This document shows, piece after piece, positions 22,701 through 32,732 of a stretch of DNA of 64,000 bases (position 1 is the stretch's first letter; each line of letters begins with the position of its first letter). The translations under genes and the position numbers were made by a program. The notes beneath the pieces were generated by a model. The model had not been told where the DNA came from. It ran no database searches and worked only from the letters and a program-made list of their open reading frames with translations. The stretch covers positions 1,984,001-2,048,000 of the forward strand of contig WJXW01000001.1 of the NCBI GenBank assembly GCA_015832175.1, written 5' to 3'. The DNA comes from Paraphaeosphaeria minitans (lineage: Eukaryota > Ascomycota > Dothideomycetes > Pleosporales > Didymosphaeriaceae).

Positions 22701-23433
22701 CAGTCACGGTGCTCAACGGCGCAACAATGACTGGGAGCATAGCTTCTAGGTTTGCAGCTGCCTCGGTTGAGTTCGGCAACGCATTGTTGGGCAATATCAT
22801 TGCAGAAAGTGCTTGTGCCAAGGTGTGAAAGTATTGAGGCCCATTCTGCGCTGTCTGTGCGGGTATCTGCTCTGCCAGGAACCTAGTGATGTCCAGAAAG
22901 TCTCCAAACCCATTGCGGGGTGAGTTGTTGCTCGTCTGGCGGTCCAGGATGGTCAAGACTATCCGCTGCAGCTGGAGGTATGCCCATGGCCAGGCCCCGC
23001 GCGCCTCGATGCCCAGAGCTCGCACCGTTTCGGCCTGCCGCCGACAGAAGACACGTATCCGGGAGAAGTCGTCTTCATCCCGCGTGCTTGCAAAGCGCAG
23101 CAGGCGGCGTAGCCGCGACAAAGCCTCCTCTTCGGAGCTGTAAGGCGTGGGTTCAGTTGAGCCAGCCTTTGGGCTCTCCATAGCATCCCACTCGTTCCGC
23201 AGCAAACGGCCAACCTCGCGCCTGCCGCCATGTCCGCGCCATACGCGTTGTATCGTCCTGGCCGCCTTCTGTGTCTCCCGCTCACGTTGCCGCTGGGCGC
23301 GGTCCTGCTGGGCGCGGTCGAGGGCGGCTTGCGAGCCGCTGCCGGAGCCGGTGCTGCCGAACGCGTGCGTCTTGCGGCCGCTGAGGTTGACTTGGCGAGG
23401 CCGCCGAGTGTTGCCCGTGAAGCTAGTGAACAT
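19716..23433 (-). CDS. HUL5: HECT-type E3 ubiquitin ligase, HUL5/UBE3C-like, 1186 aa
   Basis: Four minus-strand exons: 23433-21175, 21123-20646, 20589-20422, 20371-19716; total 3561 nt. The start is taken at the Met of MFTSFTGNTRRPRQVNLSGR, the conserved HUL5 N-terminus; an in-frame Met six codons upstream exists but is not conserved. An IQ-like motif (AARTIQRVWRGH) lies near residue 55. The HECT domain occupies the last 370 residues with IDGGGVTKEF, NPSA, YEFLGRIIGKCMYEG and VNFAPFFLRKW. The catalytic Cys is Cys1154 in STSTCVNLLKLP, 32 residues from the end GAGFDLS. Role from the family: proteasome-associated chain elongation on misfolded proteins. All introns are 50-56 nt and the length suits filamentous fungi. 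Confidence 0.95.
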
Positions 23434-24073
23434 GGCCGAGGCCACAGGCAACCGCCCGCTCGCTATCCGTGGTTACAGGAAACGAAGGTTGCCGTGGGGC
23501 GAACGCGGCATCGATACAGGGCGACAAGCTTCGTCTCGGGTCCAAGGATGCGCGTTGGTCCAAGGATGTGCGTGAGGCGTTGTGGCTCTATGGGCGGGTC
23601 ATGAAGGCCCAGTAACGGGGAGGCAGCGTCGGGGTGAAGTGAAGGGAAGTTGAGGGAGGCGAGGACGAGTGTGAGCGTAAGGGCAGCAACGACAGCAGCT
23701 GAGTAGGTACGTCACTGCACCAGGGACCCAGAGATGCTTTTCTTCGCGAGCAATCAATGAAAGCAAGCGGCCCGGAGAAGACGACGGCCAAAGCCCAACT
23801 GCGTACTCGTAGGTATATCAAATCAACCCTTCGGTCGGCTTCTAGAAGCTCTGCCTGGGTCTGCCAACAGCTATCGCGACTCGGCGGGGCGCGTCCCTCA
23901 TTCCGACTCCTACCGTGTCTAGCTAGCCCTACGCACGGCCCCCTGGCACGTGGCAAAGCTTGGCTTCAGCCGCATCCATTCCGCTCATGAATTCAATGAA
24001 GTGATACTGTCAATGCCGGCAACCTTGATCGCATCACATTGAACACCCTTTCCACCACGTGCATGCAATCCTA
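23434..24073. other. Intergenic
   Basis: Upstream of the ligase gene and downstream of the zinc-finger gene (both minus strand). GC-rich, no supported gene. Confidence 0.55.
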
Positions 24074-25258
24074 TCACTTCCTCCCCTTGAAATGCCTTGT
24101 CAAAATATGCCCCTTGGACGACCTCCTCTGCTGCGGCATCTCTTCCACCGTCGGTGCATGCGGATAGTAGAGCTGGAACGGCTTCGACGATGCGCCATAG
24201 CACATCTGGGAGGGGTCGAGCTCAAGTCCTGGTGGTATCTGCGGATCTGGTCCTTCGTCCGACAGCCCAAGGTCTTCGGTGTCCACGTCCATGTAGCTGG
24301 TACGTCGGCCGCTGATGGTAGGTGACGGGATGTCGAAGGCGACGAGGTCACCTGGGTGCGGCTCGGCAAAAGCAACCTTCGGATCGAGTATGTATGAGGG
24401 TAACGCAGGGCGCATGGTTGGGACCGGTTGTTCGGCGCGACTGCTGAGGATCCGGGATAGTTGTTCGTCTGATAGAATGTCTAAACTGGGGACAGAGTCT
24501 TGACTGGGCGTTCTGAAGTCGGCATCCAGTTCTACGGCGTCGTTGAAAGGCCGCCCTTCGCGGAGACTGAGGGCTGTGTGCACGACTTCGAGGACGTTTG
24601 GACGCATATCGCAGCACTCTAGCTTTTGCCGCAGGATCCGGGTGTTCTCGAGACTCCATGTGATCTGGTACCGTGGCTACTTGGACTCGAATTCTGCGAA
24701 AAGCGACTTCCAAGCGCTGCGTGTTGCATCTTGACGAAGAAGGTTATGGACGGTATTGGAGTACTTCCACTGTGACCGTCCTTTTCGCTTCTCAGATCCC
24801 TTTGGCTTCATGTGCAGCGCGACATGGTCGCATCGTTCTTTCCAACCCGTCAGAACGGCCTTGCAACCATCGAAGCCGCAACCGTAGTCAAGCCGCGGTA
24901 GAAGCCGTACACGAACGTCTGTTGGACAGGGTATCAGTGGGTGATCGTGTTTGAAATGTGCTTCAAAATCCAGCTTCCGGTCCAGCACTTCCCAGCAATT
25001 GTGGATGGGACAAGGCCAGTCTTCACCCGCCTCGTGCTGCTTGGTCTCGTGCTTCTTCCAGTTGGCTTTTGCGGCAAATGAAGTGCGATCAGTACAGAAT
25101 GTACGGAACCAAGGACCCCCATTTGAAGATGCTGTATTGCGTTTCGATGTGATGGATCTGGAGTCGACAACAGGGAGAGGCGAAGATATTGGCAGCGTAT
25201 CAGCTGGGCTGAAAGCTTCCGGTATTGAGGATGTGGAGGTCATGGAGGACTTCGTCAC
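24074..25258 (-). pseudogene. C2H2 zinc-finger protein gene with one in-frame TAG
   Basis: One minus-strand frame runs from ATG at 25258 to a stop at 24074, interrupted only by TAG at 24679-24677. The upstream half (193 codons) carries C2H2-like fingers: CTDRTSFAAKANWKKHETKQH (first Cys of the finger lost), WPCPIHNCWEVLDRKLDFEAHFKHDH in a CPxxxC...H form, and CGFDGCKAVL...CDHVALHM. The downstream half continues in the same frame with ITWSLENTRILRQKLECCDM, a block that in related fungal proteins directly follows the fingers, then a disordered tail. No intron of plausible size removes the stop. CAG-to-TAG or TGG-to-TAG would both be CpA-to-TpA changes on one strand. It is either a recent nonsense allele, a truncated 193-residue protein, or a sequence error. 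Confidence 0.7.
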
Positions 25259-26349
25259 ATCTGGGCCAGATCGACCAAGTTGTATCGCTTGTTGGGGTCG
25301 CGAGCGCGACGAAGCAGACGACTGGAAGGATTGCGCATAGTGTACCGAAGCCAGAATAGCGCGATTCAGAAGACAACTGGGAGAAGCGCGAAGCTGAAGT
25401 GATTGTGGAAGCTGGACCTGTCAAGTGTCAGACAAGGCAGGTACAGTCAAGTGGTGTATGTAAATAGCATACGGGACTGTGCAACGTCCAGAAACATCCT
25501 GATCACATCATTTGATCTATGTCTTCGCAAAAGCGCATAGATGTGTTGGAGCGACTCTTCATCATACTTCTGCTCCGTTTCCATGGTGATCAAATTGAGG
25601 TGCACTAGGTACCCGTCATCCAGATAGATTCAAACCTGACGCCGGAGAAAACTTGTGGGGTTCTACCTAAATTTTAGAAATTAAAAAGCGATGGACGTCT
25701 CGGGTATGGAACTCAAAATGAGACGAAGCCAGACGAGTTGGACCGCGGGAGCAAAACAATACAGGACTCGAAAATGGGTCATGGGCATAGCGACTATCAG
25801 AACCAACGATACATCGAGGCGCAGGTCCGTATCGCAGGTGGTCATAGCGTGGCTGAATCCTAGGGCCTCAGCCTTCTTCAACTCAAAAACCTGTTGCCTT
25901 GGCCTCGCGAACCATCGATCCGAAGAGCGATTGGCCATGGCCCCAAGACTATTCCGCGTTGAGAAGAGTGTACCGGCGCACATTGGAGCAATCGCGTCGG
26001 TGTGGTTGTAAACTGATCCATGTTTACCTACCGGGTAAAGTCTACACAAGTCAGTAGAATTTGAAAAATTCAAAAGGAACCGACGGGTATTAGGCAGACC
26101 TTTGCCACTTATTGAGCTAATTACTGTCAATAAGTGGCTTTCCCGCAGCCCTTCGTCACCAACACCACCGACTCGGAGCCCCAACCCGGGCATGAGGCTC
26201 TGCAGAACGGAACAATTGGATGCCAACTCAGTACTGTGCGTTTTCTTGAAGGACTGGAATCGTAAGCTGTGAGCACGGATACTGAAGATACTCGGAATGT
26301 GAGCGAGGTGACCGGTGAGTCCAGCTCGAATCCGCCCTTCGTTTAGGCA
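25259..26349. other. Unassigned, AT-richer than its surroundings
   Basis: Contains open frames on both strands between 25681 and 26226 (181 codons minus, 106 codons plus) with no motif I recognise. A 10-bp inverted repeat CCACTTATTG/CAATAAGTGG lies at 26105-26137. Probably degenerate sequence continuing the relic downstream. Confidence 0.4.
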
Positions 26350-27450
26350 CTAATAGAAATACGACTTATTAATCAGCAACATCTTCGTAATACGTAGTGG
26401 CAATTGTGTTGTGAGAGCATACTCGTGGTAAGTGCTTGTTAAACACGGGAGCTTTTTTTTAGCATGTGGCTCTAGATTGGGTAACTTTCCAAGTTTAGCA
26501 ACGAGCCACAGATTCATGCTCTCGCGTCGCGTGATCGACAACTGGGCATTGCCTAAGCGATCGGCAATGTCGATACAGAGCTCTCGGTACCGTTTCGTAA
26601 CGATTATAGCTAGAATACGTGTCTCCATCTTCTTAGAACGCAACAATGCAATAGTCTGGGCCAATCTGGATGTCCAACAAAATCTTGAGCAAATGATCCC
26701 GCTTCATCATTGGTCTTGCACCTATGCAAGCTAGCTCCATTTCATTTGAGAGCACGCGGATAAACATACAGTGTCGCTGGAATTGTTCAACCTTGCCAGA
26801 CTTTGCTGCAAGAGAGAGAATGTGGCTTCTCAGGGCGGGGATCTCAGTCATTCCTACCGACAACCGTGGGACTGCGGTAGCGGCGTGGCCTCTGACATGT
26901 TCCGTGTTGGCCTTGCTGCTCACGCGAAAGATTGGGAGGTCGTTGGGGTCTTTTGTGATACCACGATACCAATCTTGTAGGGATGTGCGGATCTTTTTGT
27001 TGCGTGGTTGTGAAGGATCTTCATCTGGCTGTTTGACCTGTCAGTGCTTTGATCGTTACACCATCATCTCCACTTACATACCTGCACTAGATATGCTTCG
27101 TCAGGTACCTGGAAAGGGCTAGTTTTCGCTATTCATTGTTTTGAGTAACGCTTACTCATAGATTCCACGCTTCCTTGCAAGCTCTTCATAGAACCCAGGC
27201 GCGCTACCTGGATCTCTTGGGGTCTTCAATTTCTGCATTTTCTCCTTCACGTTTTGTTCCAAGTATCGTTGCGACTGAAGATGCTCTGAGTGATAGCATG
27301 TGCCGCTTATTCGCGCCTTCACCACAATTGACTCGGTAATGCTTTCCATGTATTAAGACCCAAATACCCATCTGATAAGACCACCCAGTCCAGCTTGAAT
27401 GACTGAGGCTTGCGCCCTCCGAGATCTCGTCCATTGGCCATCACAACAAT
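26350..27450 (-). pseudogene. Relic of a dynamin-type GTPase gene (middle part)
   Basis: Minus-strand pieces in several frames read as one degraded gene: GRDLGGRKPQSFKLDWVVLS (about 27430-27370), then after a one-base shift TESIVVKARISG...LEQNVKEKMQKLKTPRD and YEELARKRGIY (to about 27165), then across two short intron-like gaps PDEAYLVQ and QPDEDPSQPRNKKIR, DWYRGITKDPNDLPIFRVSS, PRLSVGMTEIPALRSHIL, and after another shift near 26650 METRILAIIVTKRYRELC to KKLPCLTSTYHEY. The order and motifs parallel the second half of fungal SLIP-GC-like GTPases (compare IPELR at 1090 with IPALR here). No P-loop or start remains. At least two frameshifts and lost ends mark it as a pseudogene. Confidence 0.6.
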
Positions 27451-28278
27451 CCTGATTCCAGTCCCACTAGGCTACGCTGTTTAATGCTGTAAATAGCTTC
27501 AACACCTTCGAAGAGTCTACACTTCCTAGGTTTGGAGCAAGAGATTAGGACCCTGGATGTGAGTGGGGCGATATAACTTCCAAGATTAAGCTGTTGGCAC
27601 ATGAATTTCATAGGTATATCATGTAGGCAGCGTACATAGAAGGAGTAGGACGCCCTGCATACATCCTAGGTAACGCATGTACGTCGGGCTGGGCCGTCAT
27701 TGCCCGGTTGGAGCAGCTGCAGTGGTGTCGCAAACAGAAACATGATCAGGCCGGAGCTTTTTTTGCAATTCCCACATAGCTCAGCAGACGCAACAAGCAA
27801 CAATTGTCCATGGCAGATAATTGATCATTACACAATGGAGAGCAGTGGAGAGAGGTGAGCCGCCGAGGCAGTCTTAGCGTCGGACGACTCGGCCCGACGT
27901 GGATCTCTTGGCAAAGGCAGCTTGCTTTTCAGAGTTCTCGAAGTTTCTGACGTCCTCACCTCCCACTATTTCAGCTTCGCCCAGCAGCGCCCTTTCATTG
28001 TCGCAGCTCGGAGCAGTACTGTCGATCTATCGCGACTCTCATAATATCTATTCGGTACGTCTAGCAGCTCGTCAACCCCTCTTTTTGTATGATGAAACCA
28101 CAGCTGGCACCAGTCCTAGAAGACTTGTACTCTTTTGCTGCGGATAACGCTTTGCGGGAGCATCGCTCCTTGTCCTGATTCCAAATTATCATCCTGAATA
28201 CGTGTTTTTCCTCTTAGAGACCAAGCTCATTCATGAATATCAGATCTGCGCACAAACTCCGATACCCCGCGCGACATA
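27451..28278. other. Intergenic, upstream of AHA1
   Basis: Divergent space between the GTPase relic and AHA1. The pyrimidine-rich stretch after about 27950 is probably the AHA1 promoter and 5' leader; the 82-codon frame at 27899-28147 has no support. Confidence 0.5.
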
Positions 28279-29387
28279 ATGGTCCTCCACAACCCAAACA
28301 ATTGGCACTGGGTGAACAAGGATGTCAGCACGTGGGCGAAGGACTACCTCACCAAGGAGTTGCTCCAGATCTCTGCTGAAGAGGATGGCGTCAGCGCGAA
28401 GGTGGACAGCCTCATGAGCATGGATGGCGATGTGGACGTGAGCCAGCGCAAGGGCAAGGTCATCACAATATTCGACGTCAAGGTCAAGCTTGAATACAAA
28501 GGTACATTCATCTTTGCATAGCGGGAAATTCGGCGGCTGACCTGGTCGGCAGGCAAGAGCAAGGAAGGCGAAGAGGCCAGCGGCACCATCACTGTCCCCG
28601 AAGTGGCTCACGACACGGAGGAAGACGAGTATGTCGTATGTTCCCTTCGCTCCCAGCTGTTATTACGTTCCTTTTTGAGTGAAGACTACATACTAACATT
28701 GTTCAGTTTGAGATAGATGTCTACTCGGAAGAGAAGAGCAAGCTACCCGTGAAGGACCTCGTCCGATCGAAGATCGTGCCGCAACTGCGTAAAACCTTGG
28801 CAAAGCTTGGGCCAGCCCTGATCACCGAGCACGGCAAAGATATTCAGCACGCGCCTGGGTCCAACCCTTCGAGCGCTTTCTCGACGCCTAAGACCTACTC
28901 CAATTCTAGCATAAACAAGTCAGAATTGAAGTCGGCAGCGTCCACCACACAGAAGACGGGAGGATCGTTGATCAACACTACAACAATCAATGACAGTACC
29001 GAGTTTCGCACTACAGCTGAAGAGCTGTTCAAAACCTTCACCGAGCCCGACAGAATCGCTGCCTTCACCCGATCACCACCCAAGAATTGGACTGGTGCGA
29101 AGCCTGGAGGCACTTTTGAGCTGTTCGGCGGAAACGTCTCAGGTGAGTTCACGGAGCTTGAGAAGCCTACGCACATTGTCCAGAAATGGCGTCTTGCGCA
29201 ATGGCCTGCCGGTCACTATTCCACTTTGTCCATCTGGTTCGATCAGAACGATGTTGACGCGGTTACCGTGATGCGAGTGGAGTGGAAGGGAGTGCCCATC
29301 GGCCAGGAGGAGCCGACCAAGGGTAATTGGGGCGAGTACTACGTCCGAAGTATGAAAACCACATTTGGTTTTGGTACTGTGCTATAG
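28279..29387 (+). CDS. AHA1: Activator of Hsp90 ATPase, Aha1, 328 aa
   Basis: Three exons, 28279-28501, 28553-28635 and 28707-29387; 987 nt in phase. Cytosolic co-chaperone that binds Hsp90 and stimulates its ATPase. The conserved N-terminus NPNNWHWVNKD (the NxNNWHW motif needed for Hsp90 activation) begins four residues after Met. The N-terminal Aha1 domain runs to about residue 150 with WAKDYL, GDVDVSQRKGK and a FEIDVYSEE..LPVKDLVRSKIVPQLRK segment. A Ser/Thr-rich linker follows, then the C-terminal START/AHSA1-like domain (about 200-328) with ELFKTFTEPDRIAAFTRS, GGTFELFGGNVSGEF, IVQKWRLAQWP and WGEYYVRSMKTTFGFG. Length equals the usual fungal size. Intron 2 has a perfect TACTAAC branch site. 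Confidence 0.97.
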
Positions 29388-30115
29388 CCTGGCGGTACTA
29401 GCTTCCAGTAAAGGCAGGAGTCAACGGCGTTTTGGAAAGCCCAGCAATGAATGCGACATGATGAATGAGTGACGGATTTCCGATAGAGAGGCTTGGTAGC
29501 ATAGCGAGCCAAGCAATAACATATTACGATCTTACGTCCCTTCACCGTACCGTGGTGAACTACCTTGCACACGCCATGCCAGTTTTCAGGACAATTTGAA
29601 TACAAACCAATGTGTAATGAAGTTGCGAGACCTCGAGATCCTGTAGGAAAAAGCCCCAAACGGAGGCACACTTGTCCGATATACTGGCGGCTACCCTTCA
29701 GAAGCATGCTTCTCAGATTACCGTCTATGGCAGTTTTGATGAGATATTTCCAGCAATTCTAACAGCTCACAACGAAACAAGCACGATAAGCCCCTTTGTG
29801 AGTGCTCTGTCCTGTTTTTGTATCCATATACTTGTTTTCATGAATAGAATGCTGCGGGAACAGGGTTCTGGTAGAGATCTGTGTTCTCGATTTTCATAAG
29901 GTGTACTATATTTGGAGAAATACGCAAAGGGACCGCAAATGGAACGCGCTGACGGTGAAGGGGGAAGGGTATTATCTGGATAAAACTACTAAGAAATAAT
30001 TTGCACATTGAGAAGATTTATTAGATGAAAGTGGGTATCGCGGAAACAACATGAAACACCATCGTTTCTCTATTATGTCATTATGTACGGCTGTTCCTTC
30101 ATGTCGAATTTCCAG
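29388..30115. other. Intergenic, convergent 3' flanks
   Basis: Between AHA1 and the minus-strand oxidoreductase gene. AT-rich toward 30.0 kb; no feature supported. Confidence 0.6.
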
Positions 30116-31156
30116 TTATAGTTTGGGCTTTTTCTCATCGTCTGAGATCTTGACAACGATCTTCCCATACACTTTCCTTGCCTCCAGATCGCCTAATGCC
30201 CTCCCGATTTCCTCCAAGCCCTTATAACTCCCGTATAATATGGGCTTTAACTCCCCTCTCTCCATTATTCCTAAAAACCCTTTCCAAATGTCTTCCAACT
30301 TCTCCGGTGACTTCCTTCCACTCTTTCCAAATCTATACCCAGTCACCGTCACAGACTTAAGCAGCAGTCTCTTCATCTTCACGCCCTCCATCTTACCCTT
30401 CCTCGCGGCGAACCCTAGCACTATAATCCTACACTCGTACGCCAGACACTGAATAGCGCGATTTACCATCCCCGTATTGTCGAGCACAACATCCACCCCC
30501 CTTCCTTCCGTTAGGCCTTTAACCTCGTCAATCCAATACCTCTCCTCATCCATCACAGCAACATCAATCCCCATATCCCTCCTCATCAACTCGGCCTTCC
30601 CTTCATCCCCCGTAAGCGCAACAACTCGCGCCCCAGCCGCCTTCGCGACCGCACAACACGCGCTCCCCAACCCCCCACTCGCCCCACTAACCAACACAGT
30701 CTCCCCTTCCTTCACCCTCGCCACATGCACCACAGCTGCATAACTCACCACCTGTCCGGCCAACGCACACGCAGCCTCACTGCTCACGCCATTCGGCACC
30801 TTCCTCACCGTCGCGGCCCTTACGCTTATATAATCCGCAAATGCACCAATCCTCGCGCCAAACACGCGATCCCCTTTCTTTAGCCCGTGGTCATCACCTT
30901 CGACAGCGTCCGGACACACGTCTGCAACGACGCCGGCGAAGTCGTAGCCCAGATTGAAGGGCGGGTGGCACCAGCCGCGCTTTTCGTTGTTGTTCTGGTG
31001 GGTGCCCTGCGCGTGGAGGATGTCGGCGTGCTGGGGGCTGCAGTGCGTTATACGCACCGAAATGGGCGCATAAACGCTGGCGGATGGCTTTGATGTCACG
31101 ATTGGGACGAGAGTGGAGGGCGTAGGGGTGTATTTCTGGATCTTGATGGCTTTCAT
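30116..31156 (-). CDS. Zinc-independent MDR / quinone oxidoreductase-like protein, 346 aa
   Basis: Single minus-strand exon. The frame is open 65 codons further upstream, but MKAIKIQKY at 31156 is the usual family start and the upstream segment is Pro/Ser/Arg-rich. Domain order is GroES-like fold (about 25-140: PPFNLGYDFAGVV, LKKGDRVFGARIGAFADYI) then the Rossmann fold with a nucleotide-binding GASGGLGSACC motif at about 180 and VDVVLDNTGM. Catalytic zinc Cys/His ligands are not at their usual places, as in quinone oxidoreductases and enoyl reductases using NADPH. The C-terminus KVYGKIVVKIS is typical. Substrate unknown. A 21-bp palindrome lies 174 nt upstream of the start. Confidence 0.88.
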   Translation of the reverse strand: MKAIKIQKYTPTPSTLVPIVTSKPSASVYAPISVRITHCSPQHADILHAQGTHQNNNEKRGWCHPPFNLGYDFAGVVADVCPDAVEGDDHGLKKGDRVFGARIGAFADYISVRAATVRKVPNGVSSEAACALAGQVVSYAAVVHVARVKEGETVLVSGASGGLGSACCAVAKAAGARVVALTGDEGKAELMRRDMGIDVAVMDEERYWIDEVKGLTEGRGVDVVLDNTGMVNRAIQCLAYECRIIVLGFAARKGKMEGVKMKRLLLKSVTVTGYRFGKSGRKSPEKLEDIWKGFLGIMERGELKPILYGSYKGLEEIGRALGDLEARKVYGKIVVKISDDEKKPKL

Positions 31157-32732
31157 TGTTGGGGGCAACGAGCGCGGATTTGTTCGAGGGTCGGGTTGGG
31201 ATCTAGGTCGTCCAGCGTTACGGGAGGGCGCACTGGAAGATCGAGAATTGGAAATGGGCGTTTTAGTTTCATATTGGGCTGTTATTCTCTGTGAAAGTTG
31301 GGGATGTAGGGCGGTGGTGGAGGGGTGCATGGTATCTACGGTAGATACCACGACCTCGGGACGTGGAGTAGAAGGGGGGGGGGGCGAAGCGGGATCTCAA
31401 CCAATCAGCTACGAGCTTTGTCGTTCATCTACATGCAACCCAATCTATGTCTATGTCATAGCAGTCCAAGAGATCGATAATTTTCGAATAAGGTAGCCTT
31501 AATTATCATTCATAACCCCTGGTTGCATCGCCTGCCCCGGTCGAGTATTCATGGACTTGCTCCACTACCTCGGCCGTTATTATGAGCATCAATGGCGAGT
31601 TCTTCATTTTACTTGGTAGCTTTCCATACTAAGACGATATACCAGCTGACGTGCTTTAGAGTGCTTTAAAGAGCAGAAAAAACACACTGTTGCACTAAAC
31701 AAAGGTTCGTCCGCATATTGCATTGCTAAAGTGAGTCGGTGATTCCAGTGAGTGTAAAAGAGAAAGACCTCATTGTAACCAGCCAGCCGGTAAATAATGA
31801 ACGGAATTGATCTATATCCTAACGACGCAAATGTAGAGGAGCAGAAGCAAGGAGGTGTAGCCGTGAAGACCGAACAAAAGGAAGGACGAGGTTATGCCGT
31901 GATGGAAACCATGGCGCATAACGAATAACTCTTATGCGTGAGAAAACACGAATAACGCATCAGCATGAAGAATGCGCACACTGCCTCGTTGTGGGTGTTT
32001 GAAGCCCTGTCCGCTCCCACGAAAATGATCATGCAGGCAGGTTTAACCGACAGACGTGGAAAATTCGAGCATGCTGCTTACGCAACAGCATGGAGTCTTC
32101 ACTCGAAACACGTTTAGTTTCTTTGGATAAAATAGAATAGGGCTAATCGATCAATCATTAACGCCGTTTTAACTTGTTTGTTCATGCTTGCCTAAGCGGG
32201 ACTAATCGAGGAGTAGCAGCTTCGCATTTGGATAGTCACGAGATACGCAAGGTCAAAGAAGGTACGTGAGTAAGTTGAATTTGTCCCAAGGCTATGCAAG
32301 TTGTGAAGTCATTTGTTTAGAGAGAGTCACTCGCATCGACCTGACCCCGAAAGGGCCAACTGGGCTAAAAGACGTCTAGACGAGGTGATAGCTGCGAGAG
32401 GACCCATCAAGAGCAATGTTCTCGGGCAGGACGTGTGCCTAGTCTGTGCGACGAAGAGTCGCTAGAGGTGAGATAAAAGGGTGATAGCATAGACCTCTGT
32501 CAATCGTGCAAGGGTATCGCGAGTCTCTCATCCCCAGTGCAGACCTGAATTTCCGGCAGGATCCACGAAGGCCTCCTTTGCGAAGGATGTGGGGTCGCAG
32601 GGACGGTCTATTAGCAATTGCTAACCGTGGAGCAAAGTGGAATGTCTGTTCCGAGCAACAGTGCGCGCGTTATTTTCTAACCCAACAGAGGACTGTCTTG
32701 ATATAACCGAGTAACACGGGCTCGGTACATCC
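31157..32732. other. Long intergenic region upstream of the oxidoreductase
   Basis: Holds the palindrome at 31330-31350 and an 11-G tract at 31374-31384. From 31.5 to 32.7 kb no frame longer than about 66 codons appears on either strand and no RNA gene was recognised. Confidence 0.6.
31330..31350. promoter_or_regulatory. Perfect 21-bp palindrome in promoter
   Basis: TGGTATCTAC-G-GTAGATACCA: ten-base arms around one base, 174 nt upstream of the oxidoreductase start codon and pointing to a dimeric DNA-binding protein or a hairpin in the leader. No known factor site is matched with certainty. Confidence 0.5.

Noticed and set aside
25681..26226. Open frames on both strands, suspected mobile-element or NACHT-type remnant
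   Set aside because: No motif of transposase, integrase, reverse transcriptase or NTPase could be pointed to; the 10-bp inverted repeat at 26105-26137 is too short and isolated to define an element.
30116..31351. 411-residue version of the MDR oxidoreductase
   Set aside because: The 65 extra N-terminal residues are Pro/Ser/Arg-rich, run through a palindrome and precede the normal family start MKAIKIQKY.
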